Shown here in pieces: positions 1-9,071 of a DNA stretch of 64,000 nt. Positions within the stretch are counted from its first letter, which is position 1. Each line of letters starts with the position of its first letter. Below the pieces are notes generated by a model. It was not told where the DNA came from, made no database searches, and saw only the letters and a list, made by a program, of their open reading frames with translations. The stretch is from NCBI GenBank assembly GCA_003833075.1, contig RIAY01000010.1, positions 1-64,000 of the forward strand. Direction: 5' to 3'. This DNA comes from Muribaculaceae bacterium Isolate-036 (Harlan) (GTDB lineage: Bacteria > Bacteroidota > Bacteroidia > Bacteroidales > Muribaculaceae). The translations under genes were made by a program, and so were the position numbers.

Positions 1-339
1 TCCATGCTCTCGATTGCCGCAGGGAAAAGCACGTTGGAGACCATGCCGCAGTATGACCGCTCCGCACTCAACCGCTATCTCAACTTCGGATGCGACAAGG
101 AAACCGGGGATGTGGACGGCATCCGCGAACATCGGCAGAAGCGGGCACTCATACTGATGAAATCGGTGTCGCAATATGTAGGCAAGGAAGAGATAATAGA
201 CATCACCACAGCACTGCTTACAGTATCTTCCGACAGGCAGGACATACAGACGGTGTTGAACAACCTCCCGAAATTGCAGACTACGGGTACCAATCATAAT
301 GCCGGAAACGCACCGTCAAACGCGTCGGTGCCGAAATAG
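1..339 (+). CDS. C-terminal part of an unrecognised protein cut by the window edge
   Basis: The frame is open from the first base and ends at a stop at 337-339. The methionine at base 4 may be internal, because the codon before it is also open. The visible 112 residues are mostly polar and helical, with a low-complexity Asn/Ala/Ser/Thr tail (about residues 93-111). I do not recognise a domain. It precedes the mobilization genes at 591-3363 in the same direction, so it probably belongs to the same mobile element, where DNA-processing or replication proteins often occupy this position. That role is a guess from context only. Confidence 0.5.
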   Translation, partial: SMLSIAAGKSTLETMPQYDRSALNRYLNFGCDKETGDVDGIREHRQKRALILMKSVSQYVGKEEIIDITTALLTVSSDRQDIQTVLNNLPKLQTTGTNHNAGNAPSNASVPK

Positions 340-590
340 AGAATCATCGTCATCCCTTTTTTCCCTCCGTTTTCATTGTTCCCCAATCCTCAATTAGAAA
401 ATTGTTGGAAGAAACACACAAAAGGTATTTGAAAACATAATCTTATGAGAAAAGAATATCATGGAAATATTGACTGACAAGCAAAGGGACAAGGAGAACC
501 GCCGACAAATTATCAGATACAGATTTTCTATCTTGAAATTTCCAATCTTTGGCATTTCGCCAATAAACCATCTATCAGAAGACAAGGAAC

Positions 591-1043
591 ATGGAACAAC
601 AAAATCAATATCCCTTTTCATCTGTCAGTATCCGGCTGACAGAGAAAGCCGTCGAATGGCTGTCGGGAACAACCGCCGACATTGACGGCAAAGCAATCAG
701 CAATATGGCAATATTCAGCGAACTGCTGAAAGAGATGCGTACAGCTCCCGGATATGACGGCACTTTCCGCAGACCGCTCAACCTGATGCCCGGTCAGGCG
801 CAGTTCTCGGAAATCGGCCTTGCAGAGAAATGGAATCTTGGACGGAAGAAGATGCACAATATCCTTGCGAGAATGGAGACCGCAGGGCTGGTGGCAATCT
901 ATAACTCGCGTATCGGCTCGACAGTCTCGTTCTCCTGCATAATGGGCTGGAAGAACCCCGACGGAAAACTGGTGTCTAACGGATTCTTTGCAGATAGAGT
1001 GCCGAATCAGATGTGCCATGAATATCCAGAAGTACAGGTCTGA
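591..1043 (+). CDS. Winged-helix-like protein of a mobilizable element
   Basis: A 150-residue soluble protein. Residues about 60-105 read like a helix-turn-helix with a wing: a helix ending in LAEKWNLGRKKMHNIL, then a short linker and a beta strand (AGLVAIYNS). This suggests DNA binding, as in small replication or regulatory proteins that precede mobilization genes in Bacteroidales mobilizable elements. No catalytic motif is visible. The 251 bp gap before it contains no convincing gene. It lies 160 bp upstream of the MobC-like gene and points the same way. The specific role (replication initiator, repressor or auxiliary mobilization factor) cannot be decided from sequence. Confidence 0.6.
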   Translation: MEQQNQYPFSSVSIRLTEKAVEWLSGTTADIDGKAISNMAIFSELLKEMRTAPGYDGTFRRPLNLMPGQAQFSEIGLAEKWNLGRKKMHNILARMETAGLVAIYNSRIGSTVSFSCIMGWKNPDGKLVSNGFFADRVPNQMCHEYPEVQV

Positions 1044-1203
1044 AGACAATGTTTTTTGAGAAGTGTTGCGAGATATGTTTTGGTGTTACCCTCGCTCCGC
1101 TCGGTTGCACCAAAACGCCTCGCCCCTCCCTACGGTCAGGGGCATGGCCGCTCGCAGGCTCGCACCCGATAATCAGTTTTACAAATCACGAATATCCGAT
1201 TAT

Positions 1204-1659
1204 ATGAATCATAAAGATAATAGCCCCGACAATAATGCCGGAAAGACAAGGCGAAAGAAGTTGCCGCCGGAGGCTGTGCGGTCATGCACCGTCACCACAA
1301 AGGTGACAGCCGCAGAGCGTGAGAAGATACACGACATTGCCGCCGGATGCAACCTTACTCCGAGCGATTACATGAGGCAACGCGCCTTGGGCTACGAGCC
1401 TCCATTGGCACTGACCGCAGAGGAGTCAGCACTGCTTCACAACCTCGACGGCTGCCGTGTCGATATACTCAACTTCGCCAACGCACTTGCCGGAATGAAG
1501 CATGATGCGAGAATCATACTTTTTCAAAAGGTCTCCTTCATGCTCGACTGGTACAGGCAGGTAGTGCCGATAACCAACGCCGTCACAGAATTTCTTAACT
1601 CCGTGATAAATGGCGGACGATTAAGTCCGCGCACAAGAAAAACCATCACAAAAATTTGA
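1204..1659 (+). CDS. MobC/MobA-like relaxosome accessory protein
   Basis: About 151 residues, taking the ATG at 1204; the frame is open further upstream to 1063 but that stretch looks non-coding. The Lys/Arg-rich N-terminus is followed by a strand-helix-helix segment (VTTKVTAAEREKIHDIA, then LTPSDYMRQRALG) typical of ribbon-helix-helix relaxosome accessory proteins of the MobC type. These bind the transfer origin and help the relaxase nick. The C-terminal half is helical. The relaxase starts 4 bp after its stop codon, which is the usual order for Bacteroidales mobilization modules. The family assignment is by motif and gene order. Confidence 0.75.
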   Translation: MNHKDNSPDNNAGKTRRKKLPPEAVRSCTVTTKVTAAEREKIHDIAAGCNLTPSDYMRQRALGYEPPLALTAEESALLHNLDGCRVDILNFANALAGMKHDARIILFQKVSFMLDWYRQVVPITNAVTEFLNSVINGGRLSPRTRKTITKI

Positions 1660-1663
1660 GAAC

Positions 1664-2851
1664 ATGATCGCGAAGGCAAAATCAATATCACACGGCATCA
1701 ACGCCCTGAACTACATTACAGGCGTGTCGGCGAACAAGAAGCATCCGGAGAAAATATTTCATATCTGCGACAACTTCCTCCCTCTCGGCATAGACCCTTT
1801 GGGGATATGGAACTCGGTCAGGCTTGATTCCATGTCCCGACCACGCATGAAGAACAACCTTATCCGAATAGAGATCAGTCCTGCGCCTGAGCATACGCGC
1901 AACTTCACTCCTGATAACTGGAAACAGCTCTGGCAGGATTTCGTCACGGAATTTGACCGTCAGGAGTTGAAAGACAAAAAGGGTCGGTTGCTATCTCCGA
2001 AAACGAATCTCGCAGAAAGCAAGTCAACCGTGTGGTTGCACCTCGAATCCGACAGCGGCATACCTCACCTCCATGCGGTTGTTAGCCGTCTTGACGAAAA
2101 TGGGAACATCAACAATGACCGAAACATCCATCTTCGGGCACAACGGGCGGCGGAACGCATCGCACGCAAGCGAGGCTGGCAGACAGCGGCCGACATAAAC
2201 CGTCAATCCGTAAGCCGTGACTGCCTTGATGTCCTTAGTCAGATGAGGAAATGGTCAATTGACGATTATTTCGCCAGACTTGAGGCGAAAGGATATGATG
2301 TCAAGGTTAGGAAAGATGAAAAAGGCGTAATCCGTGGATATATCCTGAAAAAAGGAAACGCCAGGTTCAAGGCATCCGAGTTAGGCAAAGGTCGCAATCT
2401 TATGGCATCCAAACTTGAAGGAACGTGGAACAAGTTGCGCCCGAATCAAGAACGGCAGACAAAAGCCGACAGCAGGGAATCCGATATTCGCCCGGACTAT
2501 AACGATTACAGACCTGACACCCGGCGTGTCGATATTGTCCATGATGACGAGACCCACACCCGTTTTATCCCGGAACAGGTCATGCGCGTGTTCGATGACG
2601 AGTTTGACTTCCGGGAGGTTGAGAACTGGGCCGACCTTATCAATGAGGCTTGCTACCACTTCGCCGTCGCGATGAGCTTCATGTCGTTCCTGAACGCGCC
2701 GACCTATGTTTCCGGCGGCGGAGGGGCATCGAACAACGACCTCCCGAAGAAGCGTGACGACATCGAGGAAGAGATAGCCCGCGCCCGTCGTTGTGCCGCA
2801 GCAGCCCGGTCGAAGATAGGAATTGTGAGAAGAAAAGGAATCAGAAGATAA
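1664..2851 (+). CDS. Relaxase/mobilization nuclease (Bacteroides MobB/BmgA type)
   Basis: A 395-residue relaxase that would nick the transfer origin and stay attached to the 5' end during conjugative mobilization. The N-terminal 200 residues contain the family hallmarks: an early SISHGINALNYI segment, and a histidine cluster H-x-H near residues 135-137 (IPHLHAVVSR) that would hold the catalytic metal. An acidic loop (LDENGNINNDRN) follows. Residues about 200-260 form a DNA-binding helical region, and the tail has a GGGG linker and a basic end. It is close to the usual length for small mobilization proteins that lack a helicase domain. It sits directly behind the MobC-like gene, so the element needs transfer machinery from elsewhere. 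Confidence 0.85.
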   Translation: MIAKAKSISHGINALNYITGVSANKKHPEKIFHICDNFLPLGIDPLGIWNSVRLDSMSRPRMKNNLIRIEISPAPEHTRNFTPDNWKQLWQDFVTEFDRQELKDKKGRLLSPKTNLAESKSTVWLHLESDSGIPHLHAVVSRLDENGNINNDRNIHLRAQRAAERIARKRGWQTAADINRQSVSRDCLDVLSQMRKWSIDDYFARLEAKGYDVKVRKDEKGVIRGYILKKGNARFKASELGKGRNLMASKLEGTWNKLRPNQERQTKADSRESDIRPDYNDYRPDTRRVDIVHDDETHTRFIPEQVMRVFDDEFDFREVENWADLINEACYHFAVAMSFMSFLNAPTYVSGGGGASNNDLPKKRDDIEEEIARARRCAAAARSKIGIVRRKGIRR

Positions 2852-2862
2852 CCGATTTATTT

Positions 2863-3363
2863 ATGGCTCTTAAAAAGATTGACGTATCCGATATAGACAG
2901 CGCGATAGCCGAGACGAGAGAGGATGAGCTGCGGCAGAAAGAGATCGAGGCGCAGAGCGACCTCGCCTTGCAGATCCGGCTCTTCATGAAAGAGGCTCCC
3001 TATATAATCCGCGAGATCCGGGAATCCGCATCGCCTATGGACGCTCAAAAGTTCTCATCGGCAGTCAGTGAGAATCTCCAGAAGACCGCGACCGAAATGG
3101 CTGCGACATTCAACGCCAAAGTCAAGCCTATGGCAGATAAGATGGAGACCGCAAGGAACTGCGTCATCGTTCCGGCACTCTCCGCCTACATAATACTCTT
3201 TTCCCTGATATGGCTGTTCGTATTTCTCGCATTGGTAATTTTCGCAAATTCCCAAGCCATACATTCCGAAGAGATAAATTCGCTTGTCTCCCTGATAATC
3301 TTCTTTTGGGTGGTTTCAGTAGCACTCGTCACCTATATCACCCGAAAATTCAAATGGCAATGA
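2863..3363 (+). CDS. Small membrane protein downstream of the relaxase
   Basis: I place the start at the ATG at 2863, just after the relaxase stop, giving 166 residues; the frame runs back to 2791 inside the relaxase gene but that part is a shadow. The N-terminal 95 residues are charged and probably coiled (many E/K/R/Q). Two hydrophobic segments follow at roughly residues 100-127 and 140-158. The topology suggests a cytoplasmic helical domain tethered to the inner membrane. Proteins of this shape occur as the last gene of Bacteroidales mobilization modules; their job is not known to me. Confidence 0.7.
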   Translation: MALKKIDVSDIDSAIAETREDELRQKEIEAQSDLALQIRLFMKEAPYIIREIRESASPMDAQKFSSAVSENLQKTATEMAATFNAKVKPMADKMETARNCVIVPALSAYIILFSLIWLFVFLALVIFANSQAIHSEEINSLVSLIIFFWVVSVALVTYITRKFKWQ

Positions 3364-3383
3364 AAACGCAAAATTCAAAAATG

Positions 3384-3875
3384 TTACCCGACCATTCTCC
3401 GCATTCCGATACATTCCGGAAAATGCCAATAAAACACCTCCGGCGTGACCGCATTGTTACCCAATTGAAAACAACAGTTTGTTACCCGTTGATAATAACC
3501 ACAAAACATAGATGTATTGAGAATTTCCACCAAATCGTCAGCCACGGCTGACGATTTAGGGTTCTTGGCTTCGATAATCGGTGACCATTCCTCATAAAAA
3601 ATTCTCATGTATTTGAGATTGGTCTGAGAAAAGCCCTTTAGACCCGGCAGCTCCTTGCGAAGTCGCTCTGAGATAGTTTTTATGGCTCCAGTTCCCCAGA
3701 AGCCCTCACGAGAGTTCGCTGAGATATACCTGCCTATACCATAGTATAGTGACAGCATTTCCCGGTTGACCAACTTCGCAGCCTGATACTGACTGCGAAG
3801 AATAGCTTCTTTTATTGTCTGAATAGCGATGTTATAATCTGCTGCGTTATGCTGAATAATTGCTTCCTTTGTCAT
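3384..3875 (-). pseudogene. Truncated DUF1016/YhcG-type nuclease, N-terminal domain only
   Basis: Residues 1-115 match the N-terminal domain of DUF1016 (YhcG) proteins: a helical start, LVNREMLSLYYGIGRYI, then ERLRKELPGLKGFSQTNLKYMRIFYEEW. Family members continue with a PD-(D/E)XK nuclease domain and reach about 340-380 residues. Here the match stops near residue 120 (VADDLVEILNT) and is followed by about 40 unrelated residues ending at 3384. The nuclease half is therefore missing and the gene is almost certainly inactive. It has a canonical promoter just upstream, so it may still be transcribed. It sits at the decayed border of the mobilizable element. Confidence 0.75.
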
Positions 3876-3882
3876 AATACTG

Positions 3883-3914
3883 CAAATTTACTGATTATTT
3901 GTCGGTTGGTCAAA
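3883..3914 (-). promoter_or_regulatory. Bacteroidetes-type promoter of the truncated DUF1016 gene
   Basis: Read on the minus strand there is TTTG (3911-3914), a 20 bp spacer, and TAAATTTG (3883-3890). This is the TTTG / TAnnTTTG arrangement of the Bacteroidetes primary sigma factor. It lies 7 bp before the ATG, so the transcript would be nearly leaderless. Confidence 0.7.
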
Positions 3915-3979
3915 TTTCCTTCAGAATCGCGCACCGAGCCAAGGCTCGATATGCGCTATTTGCCAACTCGCGAATAAGA

Positions 3980-4219
3980 TTATCTGTTGATTGCCGAAAT
4001 TACAGCCATTATTTGCTCCGGGGTCATACCCTTTAGCAATTCGATTGCCTGCTCTTCTTTTGTCACTCCTGATTCCTCCGGTGCTGTTGCCGAGGATTGT
4101 TTCTTGGCGAAGACATTGCGTAACGTTTTATCAGTCTTGGAAGTGTCAAAGACATGTTGGGGAAAAATTGGGGGATGTTGGGGGGAATGTCTGATTCTTC
4201 TATCTGATGTCTGATTTTT
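3980..4219 (-). pseudogene. Remnant of a gene 3' end (no start codon)
   Basis: On the minus strand, the frame that follows the stop codon of the PagL-like gene is open for about 79 codons and ends at 3980. The second half looks like real protein: TDKTLRNVFAKKQSS, then KEEQAIELLKGMTPEQIM, ending AVISAINR. There is no early start codon; the first Met is in GMTPEQ. The upstream half is repetitive (AATCAGA repeats and C-rich tracts). I read it as the leftover C-terminus of a lost gene. The parent family is not recognised. Confidence 0.35.
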
Positions 4220-5410
4220 CTATCTGATTCTGATTCCGATACCGAGCATTAGGTTCTGCGGATCTTTGAAACTGCCGAGACTATAACCCGCGTTCAGATA
4301 AAGATTACGGGTCACGAATGTCTTTAGAGTCAACGACTGGTAAAAGGCTTTGTCTCCCATCGGATTGATTATGTCATATCCGATTCCGACATTTACCGAA
4401 AATATCGGCATAGTAAGTTCTGCGTGTGCTGACAGCCCGACACCTATCTGTTTGCCTATTGGCGGTCTCCTGAACTTAATCATATCTCCTGATGTGCCTT
4501 CAACCCAGTATGGGGATAACCCTGCACTCTCATCCCACTGAACGTCAAGCGACGGACCTATTGCTACCCATCGGTTAAGAGAACGCATGGGGGAAAACTG
4601 CAGTCCCGCGATTCCGAACTTCCCCGGACATAACTGAGGCTCTGACGGATTTCCAACTGAAACAACACGTTTACGCCATGCTCCGTAAGCCATAAGGTCG
4701 TAGAACCATCGTCCCCGATCGGCTTCTTCGATAATGCCGCTGTCGAGAATGGCATTGCCGCCCTTTTGCGGATTGATGGTATAGGTCAGTCCTATAGACG
4801 CACCTATATAATTCACCCCGGCGTTTGGCCAGGATGTGTTTCCGTTAGAATAATGGTTTGCAGAAATGCCGAATGACATTTGCCATCTTTCCGACAGAAT
4901 ATATTGCAGTTTCAAACCAAGACCCATGTGTGCCGTAACAGCTGTGCTAACAACGGCATTGTTGTCGGCTGTTTCCAGATCATAATGCTTCCAACCGAAC
5001 GCAGCGCCAAATTGCCATTCGTATGCAAGCCTGAGACAATCATTGAAATATACGAACGGGGCACCTTGATAGACGTATGCTGAAACAGGAGTTCCGAGTA
5101 AAGAATTTGAAAAAAATGTTGTCGCGCCCAAACCTATTCCTTGATATAATCCCTTGTATAGCATTCCCTCCCGCGTAGATTGGTCAAAATTGAAATCAGC
5201 CCTGACGCTTCCGGAGAATGCGGCGTTTATATGCTTTCCGGCGTTATTGTTTCCTTTAAGGAAACCGTTTGAGCCCGGCACCCATGCGGGGGTCAGTTCA
5301 GCCCCGACATTCCAATGCAAAGGTCTCGAGAAACCGGACGGAACGAAATCTGACGCCGTTATGGAAAGGCAAAATGCCATAGCTGATACAAAACAAGATA
5401 TTCTATTCAT
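4220..5410 (-). CDS. PagL-like acyloxyacyl hydrolase / outer-membrane beta-barrel protein
   Basis: Probably an outer-membrane protein related to the lipid A 3-O-deacylase PagL, which removes an acyl chain from lipid A. I choose the ATG at 5408-5410 (MNRISCFVSAMAFCLS), which gives a signal peptide and 396 residues; the frame extends 20 codons further upstream inside the preceding gene. The motif ANHYSNG near residues 184-190 matches the His-x-Ser catalytic pair of PagL. Alternating aromatic/polar strands and a final aromatic-poor strand (LMLGIGIRIR) fit a beta-barrel. It is twice the length of classical PagL, as in other Bacteroidales members. It overlaps the lipoprotein gene before it by 8 bp, so the two are translationally coupled. 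Substrate untested. Confidence 0.7.
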   Translation of the reverse strand: MNRISCFVSAMAFCLSITASDFVPSGFSRPLHWNVGAELTPAWVPGSNGFLKGNNNAGKHINAAFSGSVRADFNFDQSTREGMLYKGLYQGIGLGATTFFSNSLLGTPVSAYVYQGAPFVYFNDCLRLAYEWQFGAAFGWKHYDLETADNNAVVSTAVTAHMGLGLKLQYILSERWQMSFGISANHYSNGNTSWPNAGVNYIGASIGLTYTINPQKGGNAILDSGIIEEADRGRWFYDLMAYGAWRKRVVSVGNPSEPQLCPGKFGIAGLQFSPMRSLNRWVAIGPSLDVQWDESAGLSPYWVEGTSGDMIKFRRPPIGKQIGVGLSAHAELTMPIFSVNVGIGYDIINPMGDKAFYQSLTLKTFVTRNLYLNAGYSLGSFKDPQNLMLGIGIRIR

Positions 5411-6329
5411 ATTCAACACTATATTCATAACTTGTCGCATAAACGGAGGTCCATGCTGCAGGTACATCATAAGTCTGTTCGGCTACGCTGTTGGAGAAAA
5501 TGATTACACCATCCTGCGTGGCTCGTGTATAGTTCAGTTTATATGACACTTTTGCCTTCTTGTAAGGAGGGACTTCCACAACTATTTTATTATCCCAATA
5601 ACGGCTGGGGGTGAAATCGCGACGTTTGCCAAGCTCTATGTCTTTATATTCCTCCCATGTCCACTCGCTGCCATCATATGTAAGCATCGGGATGTCAACT
5701 GTCGCGCCACTCGCCCAGTTTTCCGCAGGCATTACCATATCGCTGCACTTTGAATCAAGAAAAGGGTTTAACTCAAGTTTCTGGGTAATCGAGCTATTGT
5801 TGGTCATACTTGTAGCATGCACTGACTGACTAAAATCTTCTTCAAGTTTAAGACTGCCGCTTGTTTCCCAGAAGACCACCGATAATTTACCTCCTTCAGT
5901 AACAGTGACATTGATGTATTTGGTATCGCCATATTCATAGTCGAGGCGGATAGAGAAAGCCGCGTAACGCGATGCATTGTAGATACTGTTGATATAGATC
6001 ATCTCACCCAGAAAACCGATGGAATACCATGTTCTGGGATTATCATACACAATGCTCCCCAGCTCCGATGCCGGGCAATCGGAGTTTACCTCATTGCCTT
6101 GGGAATTGTAGTAGCGCACATATTTCTTATCATTGGAGCTATAGTCAATCTGTATTTGTGCCAGTCCTTTTCTGGAAAATGGAGACGACCATTGTCCGCC
6201 TTCGCCCTCGATTGTAATATCCGTTATTTGGGGCAAGTCGGAATCATCTGTAAATATATCGTTATTGCAAGAGGTTATAAACGCACAGGTCAAAACCGCA
6301 AAAAAATAAGTTATGTATTTTTTTATCAT
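5403..6329 (-). CDS. Lipoprotein of unknown function, coupled to the PagL-like gene
   Basis: 308 residues with a lipoprotein signal peptide ending FITSC (Cys at 21), followed by an acidic stretch (NNDIFTDDSD) that may act as a lipoprotein export signal of the kind known in Bacteroidetes. The rest is rich in Tyr, Ser, Thr and predicted beta strands, and has no motif I recognise. The last codons overlap the start of the PagL-like gene, so both proteins are probably made together and may work at the same outer-membrane site. The 522 bp upstream (to 6851) contain a family-A repeat copy and the probable promoter of the divergent fimbrial operon. Confidence 0.75.
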   Translation of the reverse strand: MIKKYITYFFAVLTCAFITSCNNDIFTDDSDLPQITDITIEGEGGQWSSPFSRKGLAQIQIDYSSNDKKYVRYYNSQGNEVNSDCPASELGSIVYDNPRTWYSIGFLGEMIYINSIYNASRYAAFSIRLDYEYGDTKYINVTVTEGGKLSVVFWETSGSLKLEEDFSQSVHATSMTNNSSITQKLELNPFLDSKCSDMVMPAENWASGATVDIPMLTYDGSEWTWEEYKDIELGKRRDFTPSRYWDNKIVVEVPPYKKAKVSYKLNYTRATQDGVIIFSNSVAEQTYDVPAAWTSVYATSYEYSVEYE

Positions 6330-6393
6330 GGGTCAAACAGCATTAATACTTAGAGTGTGTTTGAATTAACGAAGCTTAATGATGAAAAAAGTT

Positions 6394-6582
6394 TAAGAAA
6401 CTGTTTAAATTTAATTCGAATTTTTTTATATAGTGAATCTTGTGGCTTCCTTGAGGTCTTTTATGGTTGTTTTCACCGAGTCTCATCGGTCACATAGCCC
6501 GCTATGCTCCCTCTTCGACTCGTAAAAACACCGCATAAAATCCTCTCAATGAACCTCACAATTAAATTTAAACAGTTTCTAA
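6394..6582 (-). mobile_element. Family-A palindromic repeat, copy 1 (long form, 189 bp)
   Basis: Terminal inverted repeats GAAACTGTTTAAATTTAATT begin at 6397 and end at 6579, with TAA on both outer sides (TTA in element orientation). The interior is an imperfect palindrome along almost its whole length, centred on CATAGCCCGCTATG near 6492-6505. It encodes no protein. It is the reverse complement of the copy at 62575-62763 with few differences. It lies between the lipoprotein gene and the fimbrial operon, which are transcribed away from each other. Confidence 0.85.
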
Positions 6583-6695
6583 ATCACTTCTTATTATAGC
6601 TTACAAATCTACAATAAAATCTGAGATGTCACAATAGCTCACAGAGATTTTATGTTAAAAATTATGCATATATTATAAATTTTAAAAATAATCGC

Positions 6696-6703
6696 TATAT
6701 TTG
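6696..6703 (+). promoter_or_regulatory. Possible -7 box for the fimbrial operon
   Basis: TATATTTG fits TAnnTTTG. No convincing TTTG box lies 19-21 bp upstream, so the call rests on the -7 box alone. It would give a leader of about 140 nt before the first fimbrial gene. The surrounding 6583-6851 region is AT-rich and otherwise holds nothing I can name. Confidence 0.4.
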
Positions 6704-6851
6704 TGCCAAAATTTATTATAAGGCGATTATAAGACAAGTCGGGCATCGGATTTTGGATTTGCAATACAGGCATTTAAAACTCCCGAAGATTTGATGTCTG
6801 ACAAAAATAAATAAATGATTTGGCATTATACCGAAATTTTTGAATAATCCT

Positions 6852-8075
6852 ATGCGGTATATTTGTATTCTAAGAGAGGTGAGTTTTTATTTACACGCAA
6901 TGGCGATAGCCATCGCGTGTAGCTTCATGTCCGGACATGAAGCCAGCGCCTCAGACTTTTCATCCGATTCGTCCAGAGTTGTTTTTCGTGAAAAAATCTT
7001 TTTTCACAGAGCCTCTTCCGACATTGACTCCGAATATGCCGACAACAGAGTCCGCCTTGAGACGATAAGAGAGTTTCTGCAGAAAAACCGGAATGACAAA
7101 AATAATGTTTTGCGTCTCGCAATCAACGGTGCCGCATCACCTGAGGGGGACACTCCTTACAATGAAAATCTTGCATTCGACAGGGCTGCATCACTGATGA
7201 GTCATTTCGGAATCTACAACATCAGTCTCAAAGGAACGGTAATCACAGAATCGGCAAAACGCAACTGGCCTACATGCAGATATGCGGAACTTTCTGCCTA
7301 TACCACAGATCCGTCACATACGCAGTTTCACACAGCAGCGCCGGAGACACCGGCAGAAGCGACTCACGCCAACGGCAACACACACTGTTGTGACATAGCC
7401 CGGTCTGCATCGGAACGTAATATTTACGGAAATCAATCAGACAGCCACGCCACTACCGTGCAGGCTGCAGATGTCTCCGCCGCCGACACAGTCATCACCT
7501 CTGAAAAGCCTGATGCAAAGACTTTCCGACTGATGATCGGAACAAACATGCTCTACGACGCCGCACTTGTGCCTAACATCGGCATCGGAGTAATGATCGG
7601 AGACAAAGTCTCTTTATGGGCAGACTGGATGCATGCCTGGTGGAGCAACCGCGACAAGCGCAGATACTGGCGCATATACGGCGGAGACTTCGAAGCGCGC
7701 TGGCATTTCGGTCACGGACGGAGCGCCAACCCCCTCTCGGGTCATCGTCTTGGCATATACGCCTCGATTCTCACTTACGACATACAGTTCGGACGATCAC
7801 ACACCGGAATAATGGGCGATAAATTCAATTACGCCGCCGGAATATCTTACGGCTACAGTCTGCCGGTTGCCCGGTGTCTTAACATCGATTTCGCCCTCGG
7901 AATCGGATATATGTGGGGAAGATATATGAAACAGCGACTTATCGACACCCACGATGTGTGGCAGTCTACCCACAACCGCCGCTGGTTCGGTCCCACGAAA
8001 GCCGAAATCTCGCTTGTGTGGCTGATCGGTCCGGGCAATATCAACGAAACTCGCAAGAAAGGGGGTGACCGATGA
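6852..8075 (+). CDS. DUF3575 protein with OmpA-like segment, first gene of fimbrial operon
   Basis: 407 residues from the ATG at 6852; a TTG 4 codons upstream is less likely. After a signal-like N-terminus, residues about 40-130 resemble an OmpA/MotB peptidoglycan-binding domain (LAINGAASPEGD, then NENLAFDRAASLMSHF). A low-complexity linker follows, and from about residue 225 the sequence matches the DUF3575 type of outer-membrane protein (MIGTNMLYDAALVPNIGIGV, WADWMHAWWSN). DUF3575 proteins accompany fimbrillin genes in Bacteroidales and are thought to help surface assembly or anchoring. The stop overlaps the next gene by 4 bp (ATGA). Confidence 0.8.
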   Translation: MRYICILREVSFYLHAMAIAIACSFMSGHEASASDFSSDSSRVVFREKIFFHRASSDIDSEYADNRVRLETIREFLQKNRNDKNNVLRLAINGAASPEGDTPYNENLAFDRAASLMSHFGIYNISLKGTVITESAKRNWPTCRYAELSAYTTDPSHTQFHTAAPETPAEATHANGNTHCCDIARSASERNIYGNQSDSHATTVQAADVSAADTVITSEKPDAKTFRLMIGTNMLYDAALVPNIGIGVMIGDKVSLWADWMHAWWSNRDKRRYWRIYGGDFEARWHFGHGRSANPLSGHRLGIYASILTYDIQFGRSHTGIMGDKFNYAAGISYGYSLPVARCLNIDFALGIGYMWGRYMKQRLIDTHDVWQSTHNRRWFGPTKAEISLVWLIGPGNINETRKKGGDR

Positions 8076-9016
8076 ACAAGTTTATCTTCCGCGCGGCGGC
8101 TGCCGTCGCATCGCTTCTATGCCTGCTGCTGACATCGTGCAACCACCGCGAGCTATGTTACGACCACGAGCACTGGATCGACCTTCAGGTCGCCTTCGAC
8201 TGGTCGGAAGAGCCCGCAGCCGCCCCCGCCACCATGGTAGTATGGTTCTTCCCCGCTGATGCGGAGACCGAAGGGGGCCCGCGTTCCTACGAATTCGGAG
8301 GAAACCGAGGCGGAACGATACGCATACCTGCCGGTAAATACCGCGCCGTATGCTTCAACGGAGGCACCGAGACACTTCTCGAGCGCGGCTCGGCATTCGA
8401 CAACCTGCATCTCACCACTGAAAGCCAGAGCCTGCTCGAACCGATGCACCGCTCCCTGGCAAACGCACCGCGTCCCGAACCCGGCAAAGACCAGGATGTG
8501 AAAGGCTCGCCGGAGACACTCTGGAGCTCGACGCTCGATGTCATGGAGTTTTTTCCCGCCATCGCCGGACAGAAAGTCACGTTCACACCCACACAATCAA
8601 CCACCAGCGTGCATGTTGTAATCACCGGAGTTGAAAACCTCACCTCCGACATAGCCCTGAGCGCGGCAATTACGGGCGTCTCCGAATCATGGCTCGTATC
8701 GGCGCAGCGCGGTCACGGCAAAGATGTCACAATGCCCGTCGCCATAAGTGCCACCGGAGACGACACTATCGAAGGAGAATTCAACATATTCGGACATTGC
8801 CATGCATCGGAGCTGACGCACATACTGACCGTATACACATCAAACAAATACTATTTCAACTTCGATGTCACCGACGTCATGCATGAATCGCCATCGTCCA
8901 GAAGCATCGAGATACGCCTTCACGGTCTCAGGCTGCCTCATCCCGACGGCACAGGCATGAGTCCTTCGATCACCGACTGGGGCGACGGCGAACGGATAGA
9001 CATAGACATGCTCTGA
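8072..9016 (+). CDS. DUF5119 lipoprotein (Mfa2/FimB-like fimbrial anchor)
   Basis: 314 residues, lipobox LLTSC with Cys at 23, then HRELCYDHEHWIDLQVAFDW, the start typical of DUF5119 proteins. Further family features are PATMVVWFFP and a GG-x-IRIPAGKYRAVCFN turn. These are beta-sandwich lipoproteins encoded beside fimbrillins and related in position to FimB/Mfa2, which anchor the fimbria to the outer membrane and limit its length. The ATG overlaps the stop of the DUF3575 gene; the first fimbrillin follows after 55 bp. The anchor role is inferred from position and family. Confidence 0.78.
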   Translation: MNKFIFRAAAAVASLLCLLLTSCNHRELCYDHEHWIDLQVAFDWSEEPAAAPATMVVWFFPADAETEGGPRSYEFGGNRGGTIRIPAGKYRAVCFNGGTETLLERGSAFDNLHLTTESQSLLEPMHRSLANAPRPEPGKDQDVKGSPETLWSSTLDVMEFFPAIAGQKVTFTPTQSTTSVHVVITGVENLTSDIALSAAITGVSESWLVSAQRGHGKDVTMPVAISATGDDTIEGEFNIFGHCHASELTHILTVYTSNKYYFNFDVTDVMHESPSSRSIEIRLHGLRLPHPDGTGMSPSITDWGDGERIDIDML

Positions 9017-9071
9017 GTCAGGACAGGTCACAGCAGAATCAAAAAAAATAACAAAATAAAACAACTGAATT

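Noticed and set aside
6394..6582. Hidden transposase or small protein gene in family A
   Set aside because: No open frame of useful length in either the long or short form; the sequence is dominated by self-complementarity.
6394..6851. Invertible promoter for the fimbrial operon
   Set aside because: The inverted repeats there are the ends of a repeat element found at three other unrelated loci, and no recombinase gene or promoter between the repeats facing the operon was seen.
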